Shown here one piece after another: positions 24,101 through 35,435 of a stretch of 64,000 nt of DNA. A program made the position numbers and the translations under genes. The DNA comes from Leucaena leucocephala. Lineage: Eukaryota > Streptophyta > Magnoliopsida > Fabales > Fabaceae. The first letter of the stretch is position 1; every line of letters begins with the position of its first letter. Under the pieces are notes generated by a model. That model did no database searches. It worked only from the letters and a program-made list of their open reading frames with translations, and was not told where the DNA came from. The DNA lies in the NCBI GenBank assembly GCA_037074615.1, contig CM073537.1, positions 13,349,989 through 13,413,988 on the forward strand, read 5' to 3'.

Positions 24101-25575
24101 GAACTTGCTACACTAGAACGTAACAACACATGGCAGTTGGTTCCTCTTCCTCCGGGGCACAAACCCATTGGCTGCTGCTGGGTCTATAAGATCAAGTATC
24201 ATTCAGATGGCACAATTGAGCGCTATAAAGCGCGTTTGGTTGCGAAGGGTTATACCCAAATTGAAGGCATAGATTATCAAGAGACTTTTTCTCCCACTGC
24301 CAAACTCACCACTCTCCGTTGTTTGTTAACAGTCGCAGCTTCGCGCAATTGGTACTTACACCAGCTTGATGTTCACAATGCGTTCCTTCATGGAACCCTC
24401 CAAGAAGAGGTGTATATGACTCCACCTCTTGGCCTTTGCCGACAGGGGAGAATCTGGTATGTCGGCTTCAAAAGTCCATCTATGGTTTAAAATAGGCATC
24501 TCGTAATTGGTTTTCCACTTTTGCAGCCACTGTTAAGTCTGCTAGTTACATACAGTCAAAAGCGGATTACTCACTTTTTACTAAATCTCAAGGTAAACAG
24601 TTCACTGCTATTCTTATTTACGTTGATGATATCTTGTTGACTGGAAATGACTTACATGAGATCAAGCTGCTAAAAAATCATTTGCTCAAACATTTTCTGA
24701 TTAAAGACCTTGGTGAATTGAAATACTTTCTGGGCATTCAATTTTCTCATTCCAAAAAGGGCGTCTTTATGTCTCAAAGAAAATATGCTTTATACATTTT
24801 ACAAGACGCAGGGTTGTCAGGTGTGAAACCAGAAAATTTCCCAATGGAACAGAATTTAAAATTGACAGATGAAGATGGTGAAGTTCTTCATGATCCGAGA
24901 AAGTATCGGAGACTGGTTGGCAGACTAATATACTTGACAATAACCAGGCTGGACATAGTGTATTCAGTACGTACACTAAGTCAGTTCATGAACACGCCTC
25001 GAAAGCCGCACTGGGAAGCAGTAATACGAGTCCTTCGTTACATTAAAAAGGTGCCAGGTCAAGGATTGTTTTTACCATCTAAAAATAATTTAACACTTAG
25101 TGCTTATTGTGATTCAGATTGGGGTGGATGTCGTACTACCAGGCGTTCTGTTTCTGGTTATTGTATTTTTCTCGGATTATCACTTATCTCTTGGAAGTCG
25201 AAGAAACAAATAAATGTTTTGCGTTCATTAGCAGAAGCGGAATACAGAGCAATGGCCAACACTTGTCTAGAGTTGACGTGGCTTAGATATGTACTTCGAG
25301 ATTTAAAGGTTGATTTACACGAGCCAGCTTCATTATTTTGTGATAATCAAGCAGCCTTACATATTGCGGCTAATCCAGTTTTTCACAAACGTACAAAATA
25401 TATTGAGATTGATTGTCATATTGTTCGGGAAAAATTACAGGCTGGGGTGATTCGTCCCTGTTATATTTCTACAAAGATGCAATTGGCAAACATTTTTACA
25501 AAAGCTCTTGGCAGAGAGCAGTTCGAGTACTTGTGTAGTAAGTTGAGAGTTTATGATTTACACTCTCCAACTTGA
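21156..25575 (+). pseudogene. Copia-B gag-pol polyprotein, near full length but broken
   Basis: The ATG at 21156 starts one polyprotein frame. Gag has two zinc knuckles (CDHCNRPGHTIDEC and CKFCDKRGHTEDRC, 21913-22016). Protease DSG is at 22302-22310. The integrase HHCC finger near 22670-22790 has lost a Cys (Tyr at the CTIC-type motif). The DDE region includes RVDNGTEF and 'NGVIERK'. RT YVDD is at 24619-24630 and RNase H has YCDSDWGG, AEAEYRAMA and FCDNQAALHIA. It is broken by TAG/TAA codons at 22561, 22863, 24035 and 24490, each one C-to-T or G-to-A step from the family residue, and by two single-base frame losses near 23088 and 24447. All catalytic motifs of RT survive. Non-functional as it stands. 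Confidence 0.95.
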
Positions 25576-25783
25576 GGGGGAGTATTAAGGAAATTATATG
25601 GTAGTTATTGTGTGCATAACCTTGATTTAATTAGATGATTGTATAGGAGTATAATTAGGTTTGTAATTGCCATTCTTATAGCTAAAGTTTAGGAGTTGAT
25701 GAGATCAACCTTCTATATATATGTACTATATTGATTCAATGAGACAATCAATCCAATCATAATCAAATCTCTTATTCTTGTGA
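25571..25783 (+). repeat. Copia-B polypurine tract and 3' LTR
   Basis: The purine tract TTGAGGGGGAG ends at 25582 and the 201-bp LTR spans 25583-25783. It matches the 5' LTR at 195 of 201 positions. Confidence 0.95.
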
Positions 25784-25788
25784 AAGGG

Positions 25789-26064
25789 GAATAGGCTGTG
25801 GAGGTCTCCCTCTAGAGTATGGCTATTGTAATAAAAAAGGCCACACCAAGAATAATTGTTATAAGCTTATTGCATACCCAGCATATTTCAAACGAAATAA
25901 GGCTAAGCAGAACCAAGAGGCATATGCATTCAACCTGAAACTAGTATGTCATAAGAAGTAGAAGCAATGACGCATGCTGCTAATATAGTGTCCCCAAGTT
26001 TCACCCTGGAGAAGTATGAGTGCCTGCTTGACCTTCTGAAGAGAGATACAGAAGTTGGTACTCA
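25789..26064 (+). pseudogene. Copia-A gag C-terminus, zinc knuckle missing one Cys
   Basis: Gag of Copia-A resumes after Copia-B with a Gly-rich stretch and the knuckle YGYCNKKGHTKNNC. Family members have Cys where the first Tyr of this motif stands, so the CX2CX4HX4C finger is incomplete. The frame runs toward the protease but is cut at 26064 by the Gypsy solo LTR. Confidence 0.8.
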
Positions 26065-29000
26065 TGTCACATCCTAATTTTTCCTATCGGTATAATACGG
26101 ATAGAGGAAAGAGGTTTGGAAATTATTGTGATGATGAATAGAGAAGAAAAGAATGATTAGATGAAGATTTAAAGAAGAAGGACTAAATTGAAAAGTATAA
26201 AGCTCCATGGTGCAAAATGTAAAGTAGATATAAACTTGAGGCCATTAAGTGTAATTATGAAAAGTTGAGGGCCTAAAGTGTAATTTTCAAAAGTTTCAAG
26301 GCAAAATGGTAATTATGAGAAAGTTGAGCCGGAAAAGACCCAAAAATGCCCAGAAGTAGTTCAGACCCAAATTTTTTCAGTAAATAGAGAAAATTATTCT
26401 GATCAGTTTGACGAGACATAGAATTTTGATTTGAGGTCCCGAAAAATTGATATGAATTTTCGAAGAAAGAAAAATTAATACAGTATACTATGGACCACAG
26501 AATCAAATGAAAATTGGTAGTAAATTCATATAATTAATATGAGAATTTATGAATCTAACATAACTCAAAAACGAGTTTTGTAGAATTTATTATAGAATTT
26601 TCAGTGGATTAAAACACTCGATAAATATGTTTCGGGGGAATTTCTCGGGAGTTGAGCCCATGAAGGTAGTGGATAATGTAGAAGGCCCAAAATGGCGCCT
26701 TATAGGTACAATAATATTTTTAGAAAAGTATGTGGGCCAGGGCTAATAAAGACCTGGAAAAATATGAAATTACGAAAATGCCACTGAGTATGCCACTGTG
26801 TTGTGTCATTGAGCTAGAGATAGACGAAGGGTATTTTGGTCATTTGACTATAGTTAGACAATCAAGGAGAGTTTCCAAAATAGTTGACCAAGGTCAGGGA
26901 ATACTCTGATGAGGTGTAAAAAGACGATAATGCCCTTGAGATATTAAAGTAAATAAAGAAAAGCCAAGGGGCGTTTGGGTATTTTACCAAGAGATATGTG
27001 ATTAAGTTTAGACCCAGTACAAGTAGGTCAACAATAGAAAGAATCCGGATACTGGATTTAAGGTCAGAAAGCATATTATCGAATCTCAGAAAAATTAAAT
27101 TCAAAAATCAGTCTGATTTTTAGGGAATTGGACTAAGCCGGTACCGGATTGGACTGGAATTTTTTCATATGCTTCTTCCCTTGGAAATTTTGCCACATGT
27201 CCTATGAGGTGTCCTTTCATAATGTCATGAATGATGTCATAATTAGCTTTTAAGAAAAGTTAAATCCAAGAATAAATATGAGCCATTAGATCAAATAGGT
27301 TACAAAGTGATCTTGGCCATTTATTTTCCATTAGATTTTCTATAAATACCCCCACTATTTCTGCCCCAAACCGTGAAGCAAGAACCCTTGGGGAAGCTAT
27401 GTCCAATTGAAAACTCAAGCTAAGCCAAGAAGAATCTAAGGTCCAAAGTTCAAGCAAGTTAGAGATTAAAGGTAAGTAATCTATCCTAGCTCATTTTCTT
27501 TTGACTTGGGAGCTTAAACTTAGGGTTTTTATAGAAGAAAGTTGAGTTTTCTCTAAGGTGTATATGCTGTCCAAAATCTTAGATGAAAGGGAAAGAAGAA
27601 ATTAAAGTTAGAGTTATGTGATTGAAGCTTAAATAAGCTAGTTAGATGATTGGTTGTTGAATCAAGTTAATATTCTTGACTTTTCCATGTTTGAAACAAT
27701 TCGGTATGCACTGTTCATAATAGAAGGAGATGGAATTTCAATGATCTAATGCTTCCATTGAGTTTATATGATGATTTTGTGTAGGATTGGATAGGTTTTG
27801 AACCTTGAAAATATTAGAATTGAAAGTCATAATGTTTAGAATTCTTCTCTGTTACTATTCACTCGCATAAATAGTGATTGGAATTCCATGATTTTGATAC
27901 TTCCAATGGTTTTAAAATGAAAAGTTGTGTGGAATAAAGTAGAGAAACAAGTATGGGAAGCATTGGAATCAAAATGAGAATTTTTGGAAGAATTATGCAT
28001 GTTTTTCAATTCTATCTAGAACAGTGCATGGGAGCTGAAATTTCATGATTCTAAGATCATAAATGGATTCAAAAGATGAAATTGTGTAGGGTAAGTTCAA
28101 GACATCAATTGATTCAAAAGTCAAGTCAATTGATAAAGACTAAAGGAAGTTATGTTAATTAAAGTAAGTTTAATGTTCAAGAGAAGTTAGATTGTAATGA
28201 ATGGATAATTATGTGATGTTAGGATTTGATTGTGGACTCAAAAGAGGCACCCACACATCAAGAAAAAGTAAGAAGGAAGAAGCAAAGTTAAAGTGAAAGG
28301 AAGTAAAGCAATAAGGTAGTAAACTTACCCTAAACTTGTATGTATTGAATGTTATGCTTCATTGTGCTATGGCTTTGTTAAATTGTGTGCATATGTGTAG
28401 ATGATTGAAGCTCTATTTCTATGATTACTTTAGCCAATTGTATTTCATATGATACATGGAAGCATGCTCATTACACTATGGTAACATTTTCACAAGCAAG
28501 CACAAGTATTTACATTAATACATGCATTGTTTAGTATATTTTGCTACTGAGATTTTCCTAGAAATCTCACCCTATCCATGTATCCACAATCCCAACAGGT
28601 TTATGAATGATTAAAGAGGATGAATAAGCATGAAGAGGAGTTAGGATTGGTCAATATAAATGTTATATGATGTTATGTGAAGAATTCTTACAAGTAATGA
28701 TGCTATATGACCAGTTTAAGCAACAATGTTCATGATATAATGAAAAATAGTAAATGATGAAATAAATATATTAAATTTTATAGACATTTATTTAACATAT
28801 CAAGCTTCATTTTGACACCAAGAACACCTTATTTTGATGTCTGTACAAAGAGAACCAATTTTCCAAAAATGGGGACTAGAATCTATTTTAGAATTTTTGA
28901 CCAAATAAACAGTAATATTTAACGATTAAACTGTATTAATTGGCTGAGCATTTGGTTAGGAACTTATTTTTCTCTAAAACTTCAAGGTGTTAGCTTCCAG

Positions 29001-29203
29001 TAGAATTTTGAACCACTTTATTTCGATTTTTTTAGAATTAATTATGATTTTTCAAAGTTCATTGCCTAATTTGGAATATTATATGAACAGTAATTCGCTA
29101 AGAGTAAAAATTTTAGATTTAGCTAATGGACTTGAAAGATCATGTAAGTGGTTCTAAATGCTACCGAATAGTCCCTAAGACGTATGAAAGAAAGGATGTT
29201 ACA
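26065..29203 (+). mobile_element. Gypsy-family solo LTR, 3139 bp, perfect TSD ACTCA
   Basis: The element reads TGTCACATCC...GGATGTTACA with near-inverted ends. ACTCA flanks both sides (26060-26064, 29204-29208). There is no internal coding region, so it is a solo LTR left by recombination between two LTRs of a full element. Its right half is colinear with 6353-7937 and part of it with the reverse complement of 8426-11051, which makes this the most abundant family in the window. It lies between gag and protease of Copia-A. A 'CTATAAATACC' TATA-like box sits near 27341. Confidence 0.92.
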
Positions 29204-29208
29204 ACTCA

Positions 29209-29903
29209 CGCCCTTACTGGTACATGTTTGATAAATTGTTCCTTTCATTATGGTATGCATATTCTATGGGTCATAGATTCGTGTGCATTGACCTATATGG
29301 TAGGAGATTTATCCTTACTTAATAGCTATAAGCCATACCAAGGACCTATTAGTTTGATTAAAATACCAAATAGACAAAGGATGTTAGTAACTCATGTAGT
29401 AAATATTAAATTTCCAAATGGAATTGAATTAAAAGATGTCTTATATGCTGCAAAACTTAAATTCAACCTAATCTCAGTATCTAGGATCACTAAGGATATT
29501 TGTTGTGTGGTTGCTTTCTTTCCCAATGAATGTTTGATACAGGACTTTTAGGGTGGCAAGATGAGGGGGATTGGTAAGCTAGTAGAAGGCCTATATTTGT
29601 TGAAAATGCATGAGAAATATGGTTTTGTCAATTCTATATGAATACTGTCAATACTACCCAAGATTGTGATAAACCTAAAAAATTTGTGGTTACTACATAG
29701 AAGATTAGGTCATGCACCATTTTCTGTATTGAAACATCTTAGTCTTGTACACAATAAGAACATGATCATGAATAAAGAGTGTGATATTTGCATTCAATCC
29801 AACCAAATGAAACTGTCTTTCTCCTAGTTGCATTAAAACTTCCACTTGTTTTTAGCTCTTGCATATGGATGTTTGGGTGCCATATAGAATCCCAACTCAT
29901 TCA
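29209..29903 (+). pseudogene. Copia-A protease and pre-integrase region
   Basis: The open stretch to 29551 carries the protease as WVIDSCALTYMVGD, where family members have DSG, so the Gly of the active-site triad is Cys here. 'VLYAAKLKFNLISVSRI' follows, typical of the Copia protease C-terminus. After a TAG at 29549-29551 come the pre-integrase finger remnants 'RRLGHAPFSVLKHL' and 'CDICIQS', then 'HMDVWGPYRIPTHS' of the integrase start. The Gypsy element at 29909 interrupts it, and the integrase resumes at 35436. Confidence 0.85.
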
Positions 29904-29908
29904 GGTCA

Positions 29909-30833
29909 TGATAGAGGAGCACGGCATGATCAAGCATCAAAGGAAGACCAAAACACGGAGCTTGGAGCCCAAGCTAAAAGATGGAAGTCCAATACTCTAA
30001 AAGACCCATTACAAGGCATTGCAGGCCCAATGACAAGAGCAAGGACCAAATCTATGAAAGAGGCGTTGAATTATTTGATAAAAGATCTTAAAGAGTTAGA
30101 ACCTATTTATTTGAAAGAAGCATCCCTCAATCAGCCCATCAAGGGTCCAAACATGGTGATTACATTGCTAGATGCCAAATAAGATGATGTACAAGGCCCA
30201 TGTGCAGTCCAGATTGAAGCATTTACTCAAAATACCATGTGACAAGCATGTGCCTTAGAGGAGGAGCATAAGTGACGTCCAAGAATATTCAAGAAGCATC
30301 AAGAAGGTGTCTTTATGTATTAGTTATGGTTTAATTTCGTTTTTTTTAAGTTTCCATTTCTATTTGCATTAAATAAGGCCTTTTGGTCAAAGATTGCATA
30401 AGAATATTTTAGGTTAGTTTTCTATTTTTAGGTAGCAGCCTTTTTCTTCAAGAAAAGGTAATTTTCCTATTTCCTTTAGCCTTAATTGGCGCCAACCAAG
30501 ATAGTCAATCATCATTAAGACACATTTATGGCATTTATGACGTAGGGTTTTTTTATTCTAGATTGTTCTTTTGCTGCCTATGTAAGGCTACATTTTTTGT
30601 AATTGAAGCAGATTTGAATGAATGAATTTTAGAGAATTTTATTTCTATTGAGTGAGCTTTGCTTGCCTCCTCATATTCTCGTGGGAATACTCGACTGTAT
30701 CAAGGGATGATCATCCTTGTGGTGTCTCCATGGCTAGGGTTGTAAGAGACAGGTTCTCTTAAGGTCTTACCTTCGATCGTTCGTCTAATTTCCTAACTTG
30801 TCTCTAGCCGATCCGTATTCGTACCTTATATCA
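29909..30833 (+). repeat. Gypsy element 5' LTR
   Basis: The 925-bp LTR contains, near its start, the reading 'GPMTRARTKSMKEALNYL', which in the 3' LTR is the end of the pol frame. This coding-in-LTR arrangement is known from several plant Ty3 elements. Transcription signals probably lie in the AT-rich middle. Confidence 0.93.
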
Positions 30834-31133
30834 TTTGGTATCAAAGCTAAAGTTTGCTAGAATTCAAGTTCTATCCTTTTATATATTATTTCTGTTTTCT
30901 TGTTTCATCTTCTTAATTCTATCATTTGTCCTTCGTCCTTTGCTTCCATCAATTTGGTTCTTCGCCTTTCCACCTCCTATTTGTGTTTTTTTTGTGACTT
31001 TCTACGTTCCTTTGAGCAAAAAAAAAAGCTCAAAAAAAAAGCTTAGAAAAAAAATCCAAAAATTCAAAAAAAAAAGAAAAAAAGAAGAAGGAGGAGCTGT
31101 AGATTTGAGAATTGTAATGTTAAAGATGAGTTT

Positions 31134-31167
<34 letters not shown>

Positions 31168-31766
31168 GAGTTTCCTAAAATTGAGAAGAGCTTCCATTAC
31201 AAGTCACAACTAGTTTCCTAAATCATTAAACTTGGGTAGTAACAGTTCTTATTTTCGCTCTTTGCATATTTCCTAATTTTTCGTATTACTTAATTTGAAT
31301 TTCTTTCCTTTTTCCTTCAAGTTTCCTATTTGCTTCCTTCCTTCCATATCTCACCTTCCTAACTTGATTTGCTTTTCTTGCAAGGTGCTCAATTTCCTAA
31401 ATTATTTTCGAGGTAGCACATTTCCTAAATATTTTCTTCCCTTTTTTTTTCCTTTCTTTTCTAATTCATAGCTTTCCATATTCTCCTTTCTTATCTCTTA
31501 TATTTTTCTGGTTCTTGCAATTCTGGTTGTGGAGATTACCATTTATTAACATTGTCTCTTGATTTTGTTGAGTTTCAATCAAGAATATTATAGGAGGCAA
31601 GTTTGAGTGGTAAAAGGCGAGAGTGTTATTACATCAATTTAAAAGCCGGATTTGAGTTAAACACGAGTGACACTACCATTTCTTGAGTGAAACACGTGAG
31701 TAGAGTGGTAAGGTCCCTTCTTACTATTTCATTTCTCTTTGATCACACTAACATTTTAGTTTCAAG
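30834..31766 (+). other. Gypsy element leader
   Basis: The untranslated leader runs from the PBS to the gag ATG. It is pyrimidine-rich, with an A-rich patch at 31018-31095. The open frame at 30835-31221 encodes a hydrophobic then Lys-rich low-complexity peptide with no known domain and is probably chance. Confidence 0.6.
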
Positions 31767-32710
31767 ATGAGTGACAGAGAAGCCCCTATGGAAGAATTCA
31801 ACACAGATCCTAAGCTGTTCATGAGAGCCATGAGAGATGAATTTTTCAAACTCAAGTTGGAGCTAGCGAAGCTAAAAGCATCCAAAACAAGTAGTGGTGA
31901 CAAGGAGGTGATTAGATCTGGTTCTTCATCCTCAAAGAATAGGAGCAAACCTGAAAAATGTGATTTTGACACCTATGACCCAAAGGTCAAGTACCCTACC
32001 TTCAAGGGTAATATAAATCCAGATGCATACCTTGATTGGGAGATGAAGTTTGAGCAAATCTTCAGAATGAATGACTGGCCAGAAGAAAAGAAGGTAAATA
32101 TTGCTTCATATCAATTTTCTGACTATGCTATTGTTTGGTGGGAAGATTTACAGCTTAAAAGGCGTCTTAAGGGAAAAGGACCACCTCATACATGGGCAAA
32201 GCTAAAGAAACTCATGACAACAAGTATGTCCCTAGTTACTACTACCGAGAGCTAAATAGAAAGTTACGACTATTTGGCCAAGGCTCTATGACTGTCGATG
32301 AATATGCGCATGAACTTGACCTTCTTAAAATGCGAGCTGGAGTACAAGAAGGAGAAGAAGCAAGCATGACTAGAATCACTGATGGGTTAAGGCCTAAAAT
32401 TAGAGACAAAGTTGAGATGTACACTTTTGTTGATAAAGAAGAGCTAGTGCATAAAGCCATCAAAGTTGAGAAGCGGTATAAAGAAAAATACTCCAAATCC
32501 TCATCTCATGGTTGGAGGGACTCTAGATCAGCATCGAAGTGGAAGGATTCTAAGGCTAAAGATGTTGCAAAATTCACACCAAAAGCCAAGGAGGAATCCA
32601 AGCCCAAGATTGAGTGGAGAACTTCTTCTACTAATAGCACCTCTTCCCTTTAATGTTTTAGATGTCATGGAAAAGGGCATATTGCTTCCCAATGTCCCAA
32701 TAAGAGGGCC
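31767..32710 (+). pseudogene. Gypsy gag with zinc knuckle, frameshifted
   Basis: The ATG at 31767 starts gag. The Retrotrans_gag domain runs from 'YPTFKGNINPDAYLDWEMKF' (about residues 72-91) to 'WWEDL'. Near 32200-32255 the frame shifts and continues as 'YVPSYYYRELNRKLRLFGQG' and 'MTRITDGL'. A TAA at 32651-32653 stands directly before the knuckle CFRCHGKGHIASQC (32654-32695). The product would coat element RNA. Both lesions abolish full-length gag. Confidence 0.9.
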
Positions 32711-33298
32711 ATGATCCTCAAAGATAATGGCGAGTATGACAGTGTGCATTTTAGCGATAAAAGTGATGATGGCATGCCTTCTTTGGTGACTGATTCTGAA
32801 TTGGAGATTGATGAAGCTGAACCTGTTAAGGGAGAAGCATTAGTGGCTAGCAGAGCCCTAAACATGCAACCAAAGGAAGATAAAGAGCCAGAGCAGCGAG
32901 AGCTCATCTTCCACACTAGGTGCTTCATAAAGAATAAGGTATGTAGCATGGTTATTGATAGTGGTAGTGTTACCAATGTTGCTAGTACCTTACTTGTTAA
33001 AAAGTTGAATTTACCTACTATGAAGCATCCTAAGCCTTATAAATTGCAATGGTTGAATGATAGTACTGAACCTAAGGTCACTAAGCAAGTTTTGGTTTCT
33101 TTTTCTGTTGGCAACTACCATGCTGAAGTTTTATGTGATGTAGTCCCAATGCTTGCTGGACATCTTTTGCTTGGAGGACCATGGCAGTTTGATAGTAGAG
33201 CTCACCATGATGGTTACAAAAATTGTTATTCTGTACCTTTCAATGGAAAAATCATTGTATTGAAGCCTCTTAGGCCTAAGGAAGCTTATGATGACTAA
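32711..33298 (+). pseudogene. Gypsy aspartic protease domain
   Basis: In the same frame as the knuckle, this stretch has an acidic linker followed by the retropepsin-like motif VIDSGSVTNVAS (D-S-G intact), then 'LCDVVPMLAGHLLLGGPWQF', the conserved C-terminal part of plant Ty3 proteases. It stops at 33298, ahead of a Lys/Glu-rich linker and a frame-shifted start of RT ('FPDEVPDGLP' in 33476-33572). Confidence 0.85.
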
Positions 33299-33475
33299 GT
33301 GAGGATTGAGAAAGAATGCAAAAAAATAAGTGGGTGGAGTGAAAAAGAGAGAGTACAGAAAAAAAGAAAAGAAAAGGCATGAATGTGAGAAAAATGAACA
33401 AAAGAAAGAGAGTCTATTTGCTGGAAAAAGCGAGGTTAAGAGAGCATTATTAAGTGAGCAAGTCTTGGTGCTTGT

Positions 33476-34827
33476 GTGCAAGGCCCCTCTAAGCCTTCTA
33501 GTGTTGTGGCTTTGTTGCAGGAATTTGGTGATATATTCCCTGATGAAGTTCCCGATGGGCTTCCCCTTTTAAGAGAATTGAGCATAGGATTGATTTCATC
33601 CCTGGAGCTTCTATACCTAATAGACCAGCTTATAGAGCCAATCCCGAAGAAACTAAAAAGATTCAACACCAAGTTGATGAACTCATGAGGAAAGGCTTTG
33701 TAAGGGAAAGTTTGAGCCCATGTGCTGTTCCAGTACTTCTAGTGCCCAAGAAAGATGGTTCATGGCGAATGTGCATTGACTGTAGAGCCATCAACAAAAT
33801 GACAGTTAAGCATCATTATCCTATTCCTAGGTTAGATGACATGTTAGATGAGTTACATGGTGCTACATTCTTTTCTAAAATTGACCTAAGGAGTGGTTAT
33901 CATCAAATTTGCATGAAAGAGGGAGATGAATGGAAAACAACTTTTAAAACTAAATTTGGATTGTATGAATGGTTGGTTATGCCCTTTGGGTTGACCAATG
34001 CACCTAGTACATTCATGAGCTTAATGAATTATGTTTTTCGTTCATTTATTGGAAAATTTGTGGTTGTCTACTTTGATGATATTCTTGTTTGTAGCAGAAC
34101 TTTAGATGACCATGTTATGCACTTGTGTGAGGTGTTTACAACTCTTAGAGAAAATAGCTTGTATGCTAATTTTCAAAAATGTTCTTTTTGCATGCATTCT
34201 TTTGTGTTTCTTGGTTTTGTTGTAGGTGCTCAAGGGATATGTGTGGATGAAGAGAAGGTTGTCTTTGAGCCTAGAGACTGGGTTTGGGTACACTTGCGAA
34301 AGGAGAGGTTTTCAGAACAACGAAAGTCTAAGTTGCAGCCAAGAGGAGATGGCCCTTTCCAAGTCCTAGAGCGAATCAATGATAATGCTTATAAAATAGA
34401 TTTGCCTAGCTCCTATGGTAATGTAAGTGCTACATTTAATATGACTGATTTATCTCTCTTTGATGCTGTAGATTCGAGGACGAATCCTTTTGAGCAGGGA
34501 GGGAATGATAGAGGAGCATGGCATGATCAAGCATCAAAGGAAGACCAAAACATGGAGCGTGGAGTCCAAGCTAAAAGATGGAAGTCCAATACTCTAAAAG
34601 ACCAATTACAAGGCATTGCAGGCCCAATGACGAGAGCAAGGACCAAATCTATGAAAAAGGCGTTGAATTATTTGATAAAAGATCTTAAAGAGTTAGAACC
34701 TATTTATTTGAAAGAAGCATCCCTCAATCAGCCTATCAAGGGTCCAAACATAGTGATTACATTGCTAGAAGCCAAACAAGATGATGCACAAGGCCCATGT
34801 GCAGTCCAGATTGAAGAATTCACTTAA
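33476..34827 (+). pseudogene. Gypsy RT fused in frame to the integrase C-terminal tail
   Basis: RT begins in a shifted frame at 33476-33570 and becomes one long frame from 33685. It has KKDGSWRMCIDCRAINKMTV, 'FSKIDLRSGYHQI', 'FGLTNAPSTFM' and catalytic YFDD at 34069-34080. Near 34260, after 'CVDEEKV', it passes directly into 'FEPRDWVWVHLRKERF' and 'GPFQVLERINDNAYKIDLP', the tail that normally follows the integrase core. RNase H, the HHCC finger and the DDE core are missing, roughly 2 kb by family comparison. The frame crosses into the 3' LTR at 34506 and ends at 34827. The deletion kept the frame, giving a 380-codon open stretch. Confidence 0.9.
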
Positions 34828-35430
34828 AATACCATGTGACAAGCATGTGCCTTGGAGGAGGAGCATAAGTGACGTCCAAGAATATTCAAGAAGCATCAAG
34901 AAGGCGTCTTTATGTATTAGTTATGGTTTAATTTCGTTTTTTTTAAGTTTCCATTTCTATTTGCATTAAATAAGGCCTTTTGGTCAAAGATTGCATAAGA
35001 ATATCTTAGGTTAGTTTTCTATTTTTAGGTAGCAGCCTTTTTCTTCAAGAAAAGGTAATTTTCCTATTTCCTTTAGCCTTAATTGGCGCCAACCAAGATA
35101 GTCAATCATCATTAAGACACATTTATGGCATTTATGACGTAGGGTTTTTTTATTATAGATTGTTCTTTTGCTGCCTATGTAAGGCTACATTTTTTGTAAT
35201 TGAAGCAGATTTGAATGAATGAATTTTAGAGAATTTTATTTCTATTGAGTGAGCTTTGCTTGCCTCCTCATATTCTCGTGGGAATACTCGACTGTATCAA
35301 GGGATGATCATCCTTGTGGTGTCTCCATGGCTAGGGTTGTAAGAGACAGGTTCTCTTAAGGTCTTACCTTCGATCGTTCGTCTAATTTCCTAACTTGTCT
35401 CTAGCCGATCCGTATTCGTACCTTATATCA
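34506..35430 (+). repeat. Gypsy element 3' LTR
   Basis: The 925-bp LTR is preceded by the purine run GAGCAGGGAGGGAA. It differs from the 5' LTR at about 19 sites, and the last 300 bases are identical by eye. It is followed by the target duplication GGTCA. Confidence 0.95.
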
Positions 35431-35435
35431 GGTCA

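Larger units (their letters stand above)
20884..25783 (+). mobile_element. Copia-B: complete-length Copia retrotransposon, TSD AAGGG
   Basis: Two 201-bp LTRs (20884-21084 and 25583-25783) differ at 6 positions. Both start TATTAAGG, not the usual TG, and end CTTGTGA. The PBS TGGTACCAGAGC starts at 21085 and the purine tract TTGAGGGGGAG sits at 25572-25582. AAGGG flanks both sides (20879-20883, 25784-25788). About 3 percent LTR divergence implies an insertion on the order of one to two million years ago at commonly used plant rates (inference). It is inserted in gag of Copia-A. Confidence 0.95.
29909..35430 (+). mobile_element. Gypsy (Ty3) element with 925-bp LTRs and internally deleted pol, TSD GGTCA
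   Basis: LTRs at 29909-30833 and 34506-35430 are the same length, start TGATAGAGGAGC and end CTTATATCA. They differ at about 19 positions, nearly all in the first 600 bases. GGTCA flanks both sides (29904-29908, 35431-35435). The PBS TGGTATCAAAGC begins at 30836 (initiator-Met type). The internal region has gag, protease and RT but lacks RNase H and the integrase core, so the element is non-autonomous. It is inserted in the integrase of Copia-A. Confidence 0.95.

Noticed and set aside
30835..31221. 128-codon hydrophobic then Lys-rich frame
   Set aside because: It starts on the PBS of the Gypsy element and ends in an A-rich leader. It is low-complexity, not a gene.
33330..33481. Lys/Glu-rich frames between protease and RT
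   Set aside because: This is linker sequence of the broken Gypsy polyprotein, in several frames.
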